From Sphingobium sp. EM0848 (GTDB lineage Bacteria > Pseudomonadota > Alphaproteobacteria > Sphingomonadales > Sphingomonadaceae): a DNA stretch of 64,000 nucleotides. Made by a program: the position numbers and the translations under genes. This document shows positions 9,819-17,826 of this stretch, piece by piece. The notes below the pieces were generated by a model. That model saw only the letters and a program-made list of their open reading frames with translations. It was not told where the DNA came from and did no database searches. Numbering within the stretch: the stretch's first letter is position 1; each line of letters begins with the position of its first letter. The stretch is from NCBI RefSeq assembly GCF_013375555.1, contig NZ_JABXWB010000004.1:1-64000 (forward strand). Direction: 5' to 3'.

Positions 9819-10131
9819 AAATAGCGCGATCAGAACGCCGCCATTTAGCGCGAGCGTTTACACAGGATAAGATCCATACCGTTTCCGGAACCACTTTCTT
9901 GTTTCCTCTTCGAAATTGGACTGTGCTGATGAGTTTGAGCGATGGTGGCTTCGCTCATACACTACGCGCTACCAGGCCCCTGCCCGTTTCTTAGGCTTAA
10001 CGTTGTAGCTCAAGACCCCGGGGGCTCAGCCTCCCTTCTCCGGTTCTTGCCGCTGCGCAAATCCCTCGATCTACCTGCCGCCGTCGTGTGGTCGCACGGC
10101 ATCATCCAAAGACCTATTTAGGCCGTCATGA
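9819..10131. other. Intergenic stretch, no gene seen
   Basis: These 313 bp separate the transposon from the minus-strand recombinase gene. No supported reading frame, RNA gene or clear terminator was found. The bases after the transposon do not match the flavin monooxygenase fragment on its other side. Confidence 0.5.
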
Positions 10132-11370
10132 CTAGCCAATCTTCGCCATAAGGCGCCCCGCCGCCCCCTGCTCTGCCGCGAGATTGCGATTATAAGCGAG
10201 CGGCATCCGCGGCGACTTCCACCGCAGCGCGTCCATGATGCCGGCCAAATCCTCCCCGCTGGCGAACAGGTCCTGATTGAGCCCGATCCGCGTCGAGTGC
10301 GCACTGATCCCCTTCAGCAACCGCGCCAGATCGTCCGCCGTCAAATCGGGCAGCGCGCCACGGTCGAACGCGCGGCCGATGATCGACCGAAAGATTGGTC
10401 CGATCGAGCCCGGGTGCAGCGCCACGGTGCCGATGTCATATTCGACGCGCGCCTTCACCGCCGGCTTGGACAGCGTCTTGCGCAGATCCCACGTCTCCCG
10501 GCCCGAGATGCTGTCGATCGGCCGACCGCGCACGGCTGCCCGCGCCTTGTAGCGCCGCACCTGCACCCGCCGGAACAGCGGCCCTGTCGTGATCCCCGCC
10601 GCTTCGGTCCACGCCGCGATCGCCGCGACGGTGCGCGGGCTGAGGTAGGCGGTCGCCCCCTCCCCGTCTTGATCGCCCTTATGACGCAGAATCTGCAGCA
10701 GCCGCGCTTCGGGATCGATCGCCTCCTCAATATGCTCAATGGCGACCGCCACCAGTTCGGAGGCGCGCAGCCCGGTGTCATAAGCGGCCGATAGCAGCGC
10801 CCGATCACGCAGCCCCGGCAGATCCTCGCCACAACTCTCGAGCAGCGCGCGGATGTTGAGCCCCCGCGCCTTGTCGCGCTCGACGTCGCGCACCGGGCCC
10901 TTGAACCGCAGCGGCCGCGCCTGCTTCTGCGCAGCCCCCTTCTCGCGGCGCACCGTCTGGAGCCGCAGCTTCACCAGCGGCGCCGGCGTCGGATCCTTGA
11001 GCTCGAGCAGCTGGTGGATCTTGGCGATCGACGCCTTGTAGCGGGATAGCGAGGCCGGCCGGCTCCCCTTCCCGGCCCGCGCGTCGAGATAATCGGCCAC
11101 GGTCTCGGGCGTGGCCGGCAGCGCGATCCGGTTGTTGCGCCTACACCACGCATCGAACGCCTCGACGTCGGACTTGAGCGCACGGATGCTATGGGGCGAT
11201 GAAGCGGCCTGATAGGCGGCGATCAGGCCCTCGTTGACGGTGATGCGCTCGCCGGCGCGCATCTGCACGATCGTCCACGCAAGGTCGGCCGGCGCCCTGA
11301 CGGCCGGCAGGACAGCCTCAGGCGGCGCTACGGGGATTTCTGGCCCTTCCCGGGCGGTTTCGGTGCTCAC
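10132..11370 (-). CDS. Tyrosine-type site-specific recombinase
   Basis: This 412-residue phage-integrase-family protein has an N-terminal SAM-like core-binding domain (about residues 60-140, including SIRALKSDVEAFDAWCRRNN) and a C-terminal catalytic domain. The active-site residues are in YDTGLRASELVAV (first Arg), ISAHSTRIGLNQDLF (His-x-x-Arg) and PLAYNRNL (candidate Tyr nucleophile). It lies next to the replication region and probably resolves plasmid multimers or integrates an element; no att site was identified. It is transcribed away from the gene at 11532, with which it shares a promoter region. Confidence 0.9.
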   Translation of the reverse strand: MSTETAREGPEIPVAPPEAVLPAVRAPADLAWTIVQMRAGERITVNEGLIAAYQAASSPHSIRALKSDVEAFDAWCRRNNRIALPATPETVADYLDARAGKGSRPASLSRYKASIAKIHQLLELKDPTPAPLVKLRLQTVRREKGAAQKQARPLRFKGPVRDVERDKARGLNIRALLESCGEDLPGLRDRALLSAAYDTGLRASELVAVAIEHIEEAIDPEARLLQILRHKGDQDGEGATAYLSPRTVAAIAAWTEAAGITTGPLFRRVQVRRYKARAAVRGRPIDSISGRETWDLRKTLSKPAVKARVEYDIGTVALHPGSIGPIFRSIIGRAFDRGALPDLTADDLARLLKGISAHSTRIGLNQDLFASGEDLAGIMDALRWKSPRMPLAYNRNLAAEQGAAGRLMAKIG

Positions 11371-11431
11371 GACGCGCCTCGCTCCTCAGCCGCGCTTGTA
11401 GCCCACCTTATAAAGAACGGTCAAATCTGCT

Positions 11432-11457
11432 TATGTGATAACTGCAATTATCGCATA
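11432..11457. promoter_or_regulatory. Near-palindrome between divergent genes
   Basis: TATGTGATAA and TTATCGCATA form 10-base arms (9 of 10 complementary) around CTGCAA. The sequence is AT-rich and lies between the divergent recombinase and the HTH-like protein at 11532. It is a reasonable operator candidate for either gene. Confidence 0.45.
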
Positions 11458-11531
11458 TGAACTTTTCGACGATAGCATGAGGCGAAACCAACTGCTGACT
11501 TTGGTTTCCTCACGCGCTAAGCGTAAGAGCG

Positions 11532-12482
11532 ATGCAGGAGATCGTCGACCGCCGCGCAAATGACCCAATGTTGCTGCTCGGCCGGCTCGACGGCCGGCTT
11601 CATCATAGTACAAGCGCCGACATTTTCCTTGCGCGATCGCGCCTTCACGGCGCCGCGGCGTTAGCAGGTCTCGCCGGCGTGCCGATCGCTGTCGGCGACC
11701 TGCAGGATTGGATCGCGGGGCGAAGCGCCCCTCCCCGCGCCTCCGAAGGTCTCAACGATCCGATATCGGTGGCGTCCATTTTCCACCTCGCACTAAGTCG
11801 GGACGAGGATGTCAGAGACCCGGTTGGCCGCGCATCCCTCAATGCTCTCCGAACCATCCTCGACGACCGTGCAGAGGCTGAGCGCTATGGTGGAGACGAT
11901 CTCGCACACTTCGGCCCGCTCTGGCGTCAGGTGAAGTCTGCGGCGGATGCACCCTTCCCCGTCGCCGATCTCCGGTCCATCGCCGAGCGCGTGTTCGCTC
12001 TTGCCGAAATGACCGAGCGTCTTCCGGTCGGCGCCTCGGAGGTTGTTGCGATCGACGGACGCTCGTTGGAGCTTCCTCCCCGCTGCCGCGATCGCAACTG
12101 GCTCGTCGCGACCGCTCTTCCTCGCATGCTCTACCGCGCTGGCTTCACGAGCCGCATCATCCCCTCACTGGTGCCGCTCCCCAAGTTCATGCCCCCTTCC
12201 CCTGCCGCGCTGACCGGGTTCCTCGCTAAGGAGATCGGGCAGATCAGCGCGGCGGGGCTCCGCGAGCTTTCCGCAATTGAGCATGACGTCGCCAAGCTCA
12301 CCAATTTAGGTGCAACTCAGCGAAGTCGCCTGCCGCTTCTCGGGCGCCTATTGATCGCCTATCCAGGGCTCCAGGCATCCTCCGTTTCGAAGCTGCTGTC
12401 TGTGACACCTCAGGGTGCCCGAAAGCTCCTCGCGGCGCTGCCCACCACGCCTGCCGCGCAGCGCCGGCTGCGGGCCGAATAG
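11532..12482 (+). CDS. Hypothetical protein with a C-terminal helix-turn-helix-like segment
   Basis: This 316-residue protein is not firmly recognised. The C-terminal segment SSVSKLLSVTPQGARKLLAAL looks like a winged or HTH motif. The overall layout recalls the RHE_PE00001/DUF1612 plasmid proteins of alphaproteobacteria, but that is a recollection, not an alignment. No signal peptide or membrane segment is visible. The gene is divergent from the recombinase and convergent with parB, with 46 bp between their ends. A regulatory or DNA-binding role would fit the position but is not shown. Confidence 0.6.
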   Translation: MQEIVDRRANDPMLLLGRLDGRLHHSTSADIFLARSRLHGAAALAGLAGVPIAVGDLQDWIAGRSAPPRASEGLNDPISVASIFHLALSRDEDVRDPVGRASLNALRTILDDRAEAERYGGDDLAHFGPLWRQVKSAADAPFPVADLRSIAERVFALAEMTERLPVGASEVVAIDGRSLELPPRCRDRNWLVATALPRMLYRAGFTSRIIPSLVPLPKFMPPSPAALTGFLAKEIGQISAAGLRELSAIEHDVAKLTNLGATQRSRLPLLGRLLIAYPGLQASSVSKLLSVTPQGARKLLAALPTTPAAQRRLRAE

Positions 12483-12528
12483 CGACCGGGACGCCCTCCG
12501 TACTGAAACGCCGTCTCGCTTGTTTTGC

Positions 12529-13512
12529 TCAGCTCGCCGGCAACAGTTCTTCGATCGCTTTCATGAGCTCGGCCTTCGTGGCGCCGGTCCGGGGCACGAT
12601 CTTGATCGTGATCCCCCCACCTCTGGCACTGGCATAGCGCAGAATCGTCTTTCCGCCTTTGCCCGTGATCTCTCGCTCGCCAGTCTCCTTCTTCTTTGCC
12701 TCAACGGTCGCACGAACAAGTCGCTTCGCCACCTCGGGTCCGGTCAGACTGGAACCACCATTCCTACGCTCGGCCTCGATGCGCTCGGCCTCGTCTCGCA
12801 TTCGCTTCAGAGTTTTCGGTTCGCTGGTCAGCGGTTTGATATCGCGCGCCACTCGAACGGTAATGTCGTGGGTGTCCGAAAATGCCGCCACGATCTCCTC
12901 AGGAAGCCTCGCAACATCCAGCAGGCGGCTCAGCCATGACCGCGAGAGGTTGAGATGCTCCGCCATCTGGGACTGGGAGTTCTCGTAAAACTCCGACAGC
13001 GCTCGCGCATATTCCTTTGCACGCTCCCAGTCTGAAATGTCCTTTCGCGACCGATTTTCAACGTCCGAAACCCGGAATGCCTCTTCATCCGTGACGGTCT
13101 GGATCGTGACGAGATAATCAAATTCTGGATGATGATGTTCGCGGAGCCACTGGACGGTCCACCACCGGCGAACGCCAGCGATGATCTCATAATCGTAGTC
13201 AGGATCGTCCTTCAGACGACGCACGATCGCCGGGATGCGCTGCCGCTTCGCCGCGAGAAAGGAGTCGATCAGATCGCGACAGCTCTCTTCGGACAAATGG
13301 TCCAGGTCGCGATTGTGCATCCGCCAGGGACGGCAACGAGCCGGGTCCACCCACTCCGTTCGATCGGTAACCGTCTTGCCGCTCGCTATCCGCGCCAGGG
13401 TCTGGCTTCGGCTCGCCATGATCCCTTCCGAGGGGCTCGCATTGTCAAGCTCGGCCTCATTATCCAGGCCTTCGGTGAACATCGAGCCGAAGCCCTTATT
13501 TCCTTTTGTCAT
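12529..13512 (-). CDS. parB: Plasmid partition protein ParB
   Basis: This 327-residue centromere-binding protein works with ParA to segregate the plasmid. The N-terminal ParB/Srx domain (about residues 55-150) includes MHNRDLDHLSEESCRDLIDS, YEIIAGVRRWWTV and SDVENRSRKDISDWERA. The central HTH is SQMAEHLNLSRSWLSRLLDV. The C-terminal region IRIKIVP-like (GGITIKIVPRTGATKAELMKA) resembles the plasmid RepB group. It lies downstream of parA in the same direction, and the 259-bp gap between them contains three parS-like palindromes. Confidence 0.92.
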   Translation of the reverse strand: MTKGNKGFGSMFTEGLDNEAELDNASPSEGIMASRSQTLARIASGKTVTDRTEWVDPARCRPWRMHNRDLDHLSEESCRDLIDSFLAAKRQRIPAIVRRLKDDPDYDYEIIAGVRRWWTVQWLREHHHPEFDYLVTIQTVTDEEAFRVSDVENRSRKDISDWERAKEYARALSEFYENSQSQMAEHLNLSRSWLSRLLDVARLPEEIVAAFSDTHDITVRVARDIKPLTSEPKTLKRMRDEAERIEAERRNGGSSLTGPEVAKRLVRATVEAKKKETGEREITGKGGKTILRYASARGGGITIKIVPRTGATKAELMKAIEELLPAS

Positions 13513-13565
13513 CGGCTCGCTCCTACTCGAATTTCCGGCATCTTGGAGACCCGATTTGTTGGTCT

Positions 13566-13765
13566 GTTGCCACGTGGCAACAAACCGAAATTCGCCTCGC
13601 CTTCGGCTCCCCTTTTCTGAGGGAAAACTGATCCTGGAATTTGGCTCATGATACTGTTTATAAACGCTTTCCTTGCTCGGTTGCCACGTGGCAACAACGC
13701 ATCATTCTTAGCAGATTTCAGCCCCATAGACGGCGAACAATTGCCCGCAGTTGCCACGTGGCAAC
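13566..13765. repeat. parS: parS centromere: three 16-bp palindromes
   Basis: The perfect palindrome GTTGCCACGTGGCAAC occurs at 13566-13581, 13680-13695 and 13750-13765. The sequence, related to known parS sites with a central CACGTG, and its place between parA and parB make it the probable ParB binding site. Spacing is 114 and 70 bp from start to start. No protein-coding function is evident in this gap. Confidence 0.88.
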
Positions 13766-13771
13766 TGCTGC

Positions 13772-14974
13772 TCAAAGCTGCCCCCCTGCCCGGCTCGGCC
13801 AGGTCCGCAAAACGTCTTCTTCGATGTCTCGGCAAACCTCATTCAGATGCCTCATGCACCGGTTGTAAACCTCGTGCGAAGTGACGGGCTTTTCCAGTTC
13901 AAAGACCGTCTTCATCCGCGAGCTGGCATTGTCGATCTCCGCACTGGTGACCATCACCGAAGAAGACATTGAGCCTCCGAAAACGCTCCGCATCATCGAA
14001 AGTATCTCACGATGCATCGACTTGCTGTCGTCGACCCGGCTGCCGACGAGACGGATGAAATTGTAAGCCGGGCGCCCCCTCCCCGCGAGCTGCTCGAGCT
14101 GCTTCATCGTGGTCTTCGCCATGTCGATAAACGACACCGTCGATGCGAAGTCGACCAGGCTTGGCGGCACGGGGATCACCATCGCATTGGCTGCTTGAAG
14201 GACCGCCATGGAGACCATGCCGAGTGCTGGAGGCGGATCCATGATCACCACATCGTAATCTTCTACCACCGAGTCGATGGCCTCGGCGATCAGGTCGATG
14301 ATGTTCAGGTTCTGATTGCGCGCGAGGTAGCCGGCGATCTCGTATTCGAGATTGTAGAGCCGCAAATTCGCAGGGATCAGATCGAGCCCATGGAAGTGGG
14401 TCTTCCGAATGATCTTTCGCACACCCAGCAATTCCGGGTTATGGAAATGCCCATAGAGCGTGTCGTCCTCCTCCAGATCGACGTCTGGTCGGTAGCCGAA
14501 CATCATTGTCGATGAAGCTTGGCTGTCGCAGTCGATAAACAGCACACGATAGCCGTTGATCGCGAAGTGCTGAGCCAGGTGCAGCGCGATCGTGGACTTG
14601 CCGACACCGCCCTTGAAATTGCAGACCGAGAGAATGGCGGGTGGATCTTCCGGGCTGCGCCACGGACGCGTTCCGAACACCTCACGCATATGATCGAGTT
14701 CTTCGAGCGTATATTGGACGCGATGACCGGAAGCCGTCCGCCCACGCTCCGGCAAACGCCCGTCGCGTTCAGCTTCTCGGATCGCCGACGCGGTGCGTCC
14801 GACAAGTGATGCAGCCTTGGAGATAGGGAAGGTGGGGGCTCGCTTCTGCCCTGTCTCTGGATCGACCGCGCTGTCGCGGATCCGCTTGAGGATCGTGAGC
14901 GCTTTACGGTGAAGCACATCCAGGCCACCTTCCAGAAGGTCATCGGCGGGGACATTTGTGGGATCAGTGGCCAT
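13772..14974 (-). CDS. parA: Plasmid partition ATPase ParA
   Basis: This 400-residue ParA/MinD-type ATPase moves the ParB-parS complex. The long N-terminal part contains a MerR/HTH-like segment (FPISKAASLVGRTASAIREA), which marks type Ia ParA proteins that also repress their own operon. The deviant Walker A motif NFKGGVGKST lies near residue 118, followed by LFIDCDSQASST and the Walker B-type VIMDPPPALG. It is divergent from repA, with the iteron region between them, and is followed by parB. Confidence 0.95.
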   Translation of the reverse strand: MATDPTNVPADDLLEGGLDVLHRKALTILKRIRDSAVDPETGQKRAPTFPISKAASLVGRTASAIREAERDGRLPERGRTASGHRVQYTLEELDHMREVFGTRPWRSPEDPPAILSVCNFKGGVGKSTIALHLAQHFAINGYRVLFIDCDSQASSTMMFGYRPDVDLEEDDTLYGHFHNPELLGVRKIIRKTHFHGLDLIPANLRLYNLEYEIAGYLARNQNLNIIDLIAEAIDSVVEDYDVVIMDPPPALGMVSMAVLQAANAMVIPVPPSLVDFASTVSFIDMAKTTMKQLEQLAGRGRPAYNFIRLVGSRVDDSKSMHREILSMMRSVFGGSMSSSVMVTSAEIDNASSRMKTVFELEKPVTSHEVYNRCMRHLNEVCRDIEEDVLRTWPSRAGGQL

Positions 14975-14986
14975 GAGATTCCGCTT

Positions 14987-15008
14987 TTGTGGGTTTGATG
15001 GCCCACAA
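14987..15008. promoter_or_regulatory. Inverted repeat upstream of parA, candidate operator
   Basis: TTGTGGG and CCCACAA form perfect 7-base arms with an 8-base spacer, 12 bp upstream of the parA start codon. A further TTTGTGGG lies at about 14955. This is where an autorepressing type Ia ParA would be expected to bind. Confidence 0.5.
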
Positions 15009-15060
15009 TAGCGACGTTGGCAGTTTCGAGCAACGATTTGGCCATCGAACTTACAACTTT

Positions 15061-15319
15061 ACCGATGATCTCCGAGCCGTTTCGGATTTCAAGGTAATGC
15101 CAATGCGCCCTGGTAGAGGCGCACCGATGATCTCAGTACCTTCCGATGATCTCGGTGCGTCCTACCAATGATCTCGGTGCCAACAGACCGATGATCTCGG
15201 AGCGCATACCTATTACATGAATCCCTGAATCAATCCGATTCGCGAATCGGCTTCAAAATTTCGATTTTTGAAAGTGGGAAGGGGCGATTCGGCAAAAGCG
15301 GCACCGAGATCATCGGTCG
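15061..15319. repeat. oriV: Replication origin: iterons
   Basis: Copies of a repeat close to ACCGATGATCTCGGTGC start at 15061, 15123, 15142, 15164 and 15187 in direct orientation, and one inverted copy lies at 15301-15319. A 16-bp palindrome CCGATTCGCGAATCGG (15235-15250) and an AT-rich stretch with TTCAAAA/TTTTGAA follow. The position upstream of repA and the layout of repeats plus an AT-rich segment fit an iteron-controlled origin. Two further copies lie in and just after repA (16448-16467 and 16741-16758). Confidence 0.85.
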
Positions 15320-15436
15320 AATTGCAACTCTCACCCCTGATTTCCCGCCAAAACTGCCAACAGGGTTGATTTCGAAACCCAAACCTGTTGAGACAGCGCC
15401 ATCACAGACCCCGGAGATTCGGGGAAGGGCGGAACA

Positions 15437-16741
15437 ATGAACGGAGATCAGCATAGGCCGATTGGGCACCAATATGCACTCGCCATGATCGATGGCGGTG
15501 CAGAGAATGTCCGGAAGCTTGCCTCCACTGCCGGAACCCAATTGACGCTCGACGCCTTCCTGCGAGTCCACGACGAAGAGCCTGTCCCGGCATTTCTCCA
15601 TTCCGCGCTTTGCGCCATGTCGCTCCCGACCAAGCGCCCGAAGGACGACACGCTCCCGATTATCCGGGAAGACGGCAAGTACGCGCTGGCAATCAACCCT
15701 CGGCCGGTTCTTCAAAATATCGATGGCAAGTCGGTCATGAGAAGCCTGGGTGTTCCATATGGGGCCTATCCCAGGGTTGCGCTCATCTATCTGCTTTCAC
15801 AGGCGGTAATGAAGCGTTCGCGCGACGTCTATCTCGGCCGCAACTTCACGGAATGGATGCGGCGGCTTGGCTATCAAACGGTGTCCTATGGCCCCCGTGG
15901 CACCGCAAATCTGATGCGCGAACAGGTCGACCGCTTGCTGGCGTGCGAGTGGCAGATTCGCTGGGATGGCACCGAAACGGACGACAACGCCTTTGCGGTC
16001 CGCGATGTGAAGATCTCAAATGAATATGCTGGTTCACTCGACAAGAACGGCACCTTCGCGCGGGAAATCCGTATGTCGGAGGTCTTCTACAGTCACCTTA
16101 TCGAGCACGCTGTCCCATTAAACGAAGTAGCGATCCGGGAGCTTAAAGGGACGCCAACGGCGCTCGATCTCTATACCTATCTTGCCTATCGCCTCCCACG
16201 GATCGGCTCCGACAAGGGGCAGATCATTTCTTGGGATCAACTGGCAAAGCACCTCGGCAACGAGGCTGACAGCAAGCGCTTTCGTCAAACGGTGCGGGAG
16301 ACGATGCAGCTCGTCTCGGCGGTTTATCCCAACGCGAACGTCGATCTCTCCGGCAGGAAGGTGGTCCTTCATCCGTCTCCAGCGCCGATGGAGCGTAAAT
16401 TGGTCGGACCCCATTTGCGACTTGTTGGGGCGCCAGGCGTCGAAACGGCACCGAGATCATCGGTTCGCACCGTTCCGCAGGCAACGAAACCCGCAGCGAA
16501 ATCAGACGAACCGCTTCACGCATTCCCGCCGGGAACGCTTTCCTATGGCGACCGCGAACAGGCGTTTCGGAGTGTCGGTCTCACTAAGGGCCATCCTTGG
16601 TCAGTCGACGATATGGCCAACGCATTCCGCAAGGGATTCGCCGATATCAAGAGGCCCCGGACCGACACCGAATGGATGCGGCTCTGGGAGGCCTTCGTGA
16701 TCAAATATGCGGATCGGCGGAAGAACCGGCCTGACGATTGA
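15437..16741 (+). CDS. repA: Replication initiator RepA (RepA_C/RPA type)
   Basis: This 434-residue protein should bind the iterons and start plasmid replication. It resembles the plasmid RepA family (Pfam RepA_C), with the conserved stretches VPYGAYPRVALIYLLSQAV, SRDVYLGRNFTEWMRRLGYQ and LKGTPTALDLYTYLAYRLPR. The C-terminal third is variable. An inverted iteron is embedded in the coding sequence at 16448-16467 and another copy overlaps the stop codon. It is divergent from parA. Confidence 0.92.
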   Translation: MNGDQHRPIGHQYALAMIDGGAENVRKLASTAGTQLTLDAFLRVHDEEPVPAFLHSALCAMSLPTKRPKDDTLPIIREDGKYALAINPRPVLQNIDGKSVMRSLGVPYGAYPRVALIYLLSQAVMKRSRDVYLGRNFTEWMRRLGYQTVSYGPRGTANLMREQVDRLLACEWQIRWDGTETDDNAFAVRDVKISNEYAGSLDKNGTFAREIRMSEVFYSHLIEHAVPLNEVAIRELKGTPTALDLYTYLAYRLPRIGSDKGQIISWDQLAKHLGNEADSKRFRQTVRETMQLVSAVYPNANVDLSGRKVVLHPSPAPMERKLVGPHLRLVGAPGVETAPRSSVRTVPQATKPAAKSDEPLHAFPPGTLSYGDREQAFRSVGLTKGHPWSVDDMANAFRKGFADIKRPRTDTEWMRLWEAFVIKYADRRKNRPDD

Positions 16742-16860
16742 CCGATGATGTCCGAGCCGTTCGTCGCCTGCGAACGAGCCCGAGTCGTGCCCGATGAAGC
16801 GATCAACGTGAGCGCGCCGACCCTCATCGTTCATAGGTCCGGGTCACAGCGCCATGCGCT

Positions 16861-16905
16861 GAAAGAGGGAAGGGGGGATGTGGCTACCGAGCAGGAGGTA
16901 GTCCT
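16861..16905 (+). promoter_or_regulatory. Purine-rich leader with hairpin before the Toprim gene
   Basis: The purine block GAAAGAGGGAAGGGGGGATG is followed by a hairpin with arms GGCTACC and GGTAGTCC, which places the SD-like AGGAGG in its loop side just before the ATG. The same layout recurs before other backbone genes. Confidence 0.5.
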
Positions 16906-17751
16906 ATGCCACTCACGGCCAAACGACCGACCCAGGAACTTGTTGACCTCGTAGGCGCTCTTGGCGGCACCTGGACCGGCTACAGGGCTATGGCCCGTTG
17001 CCCGGCACATGGCGACAACGATCCAAGTCTTTCGATCCGCCAAGGTGACCGCGGCATTCTGGTGACGTGCTTCGCGGGTTGCGCACGCGATGATGTTCTG
17101 CGGGAATTGCGTCGGGTTCGAACCGGCCAACATTATGCAATACCGGAACAGGATCGACCGCAAGGCAGCGCCAATGTCTCGCGCATCTGGGAGCAGGCCG
17201 TTGGCGTCAAAGGGACGCTGGCCGAGCGCTATCTTGAGCGACGCAACTTGTTGCCAGCGCCTGCCGACGTGCGCTTCCATTCGCGCTGCCCATACCTCCC
17301 GAAGCCGAAAACCGTTTATCGACCGGCTTTGCTGATTGCTGTTCGCGAGATCCGGCAGCTCGTCGCGATCCAGCGCAACTTTCTCGACCCTGCGACAGCG
17401 AAGTGCCTCCGAAAAGTCATGCTCGGCGTGCCTGGGACAGGCGCATGGCGGGGCCGGGCAGGGGGCGAGACGCTGGCGATCGCCGAAGGTTTCGAGACTG
17501 CCGGCGCCTACACCCGCATCAAGGACATCCCCTGCTGGGCCTCACTTGGCGCCAGGCGGCTCGATCAACTGGTCATTCCACCCGGCATTACGACCCTGCT
17601 GATCGCAGAGGACAATGATCCAGAAGGGCGTCGCGGCGCGGCGTCCGCCGAAGCGAAATATGCCCGTCCCGGGCTCATCATCCGCCGCGACCCGCCGCCG
17701 CCGGCTTTCAAGGATTGGGCAAAGTTCCTCGACGCGCACTGCCGGACCTGA
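16906..17751 (+). CDS. Toprim-domain primase-like protein
   Basis: This 281-residue protein has an N-terminal CHC2-like zinc region (ARCPAHGDNDPSLSI and TCFAGCARDDVL) and a C-terminal Toprim domain with the glutamate in LAIAEGFETAGAY and the DxD-type motif in LLIAEDNDPEGRRGA. This is the layout of plasmid and phage primase-like or DUF7146-type proteins, which act in DNA replication or establishment. It is the first gene of a same-direction series with the strawberry notch and ParB-like genes. No helicase domain is fused. Confidence 0.85.
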   Translation: MPLTAKRPTQELVDLVGALGGTWTGYRAMARCPAHGDNDPSLSIRQGDRGILVTCFAGCARDDVLRELRRVRTGQHYAIPEQDRPQGSANVSRIWEQAVGVKGTLAERYLERRNLLPAPADVRFHSRCPYLPKPKTVYRPALLIAVREIRQLVAIQRNFLDPATAKCLRKVMLGVPGTGAWRGRAGGETLAIAEGFETAGAYTRIKDIPCWASLGARRLDQLVIPPGITTLLIAEDNDPEGRRGAASAEAKYARPGLIIRRDPPPPAFKDWAKFLDAHCRT

Positions 17752-17760
17752 TCCCGGGGC

Positions 17761-17826
17761 GGAGAGAGGGGAGGGGGATCGAGGGTGTGTCGCTGCGACA
17801 GATGCAGCCGCGCAGGAGATTCCCAA
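17761..17826 (+). promoter_or_regulatory. Purine-rich leader with hairpin before the strawberry notch gene
   Basis: GGAGAGAGGGGAGGGGGATC is followed by a small hairpin (TGTCG/CGACA) and the SD GCAGGAGA ahead of the ATG at 17827. Confidence 0.45.
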
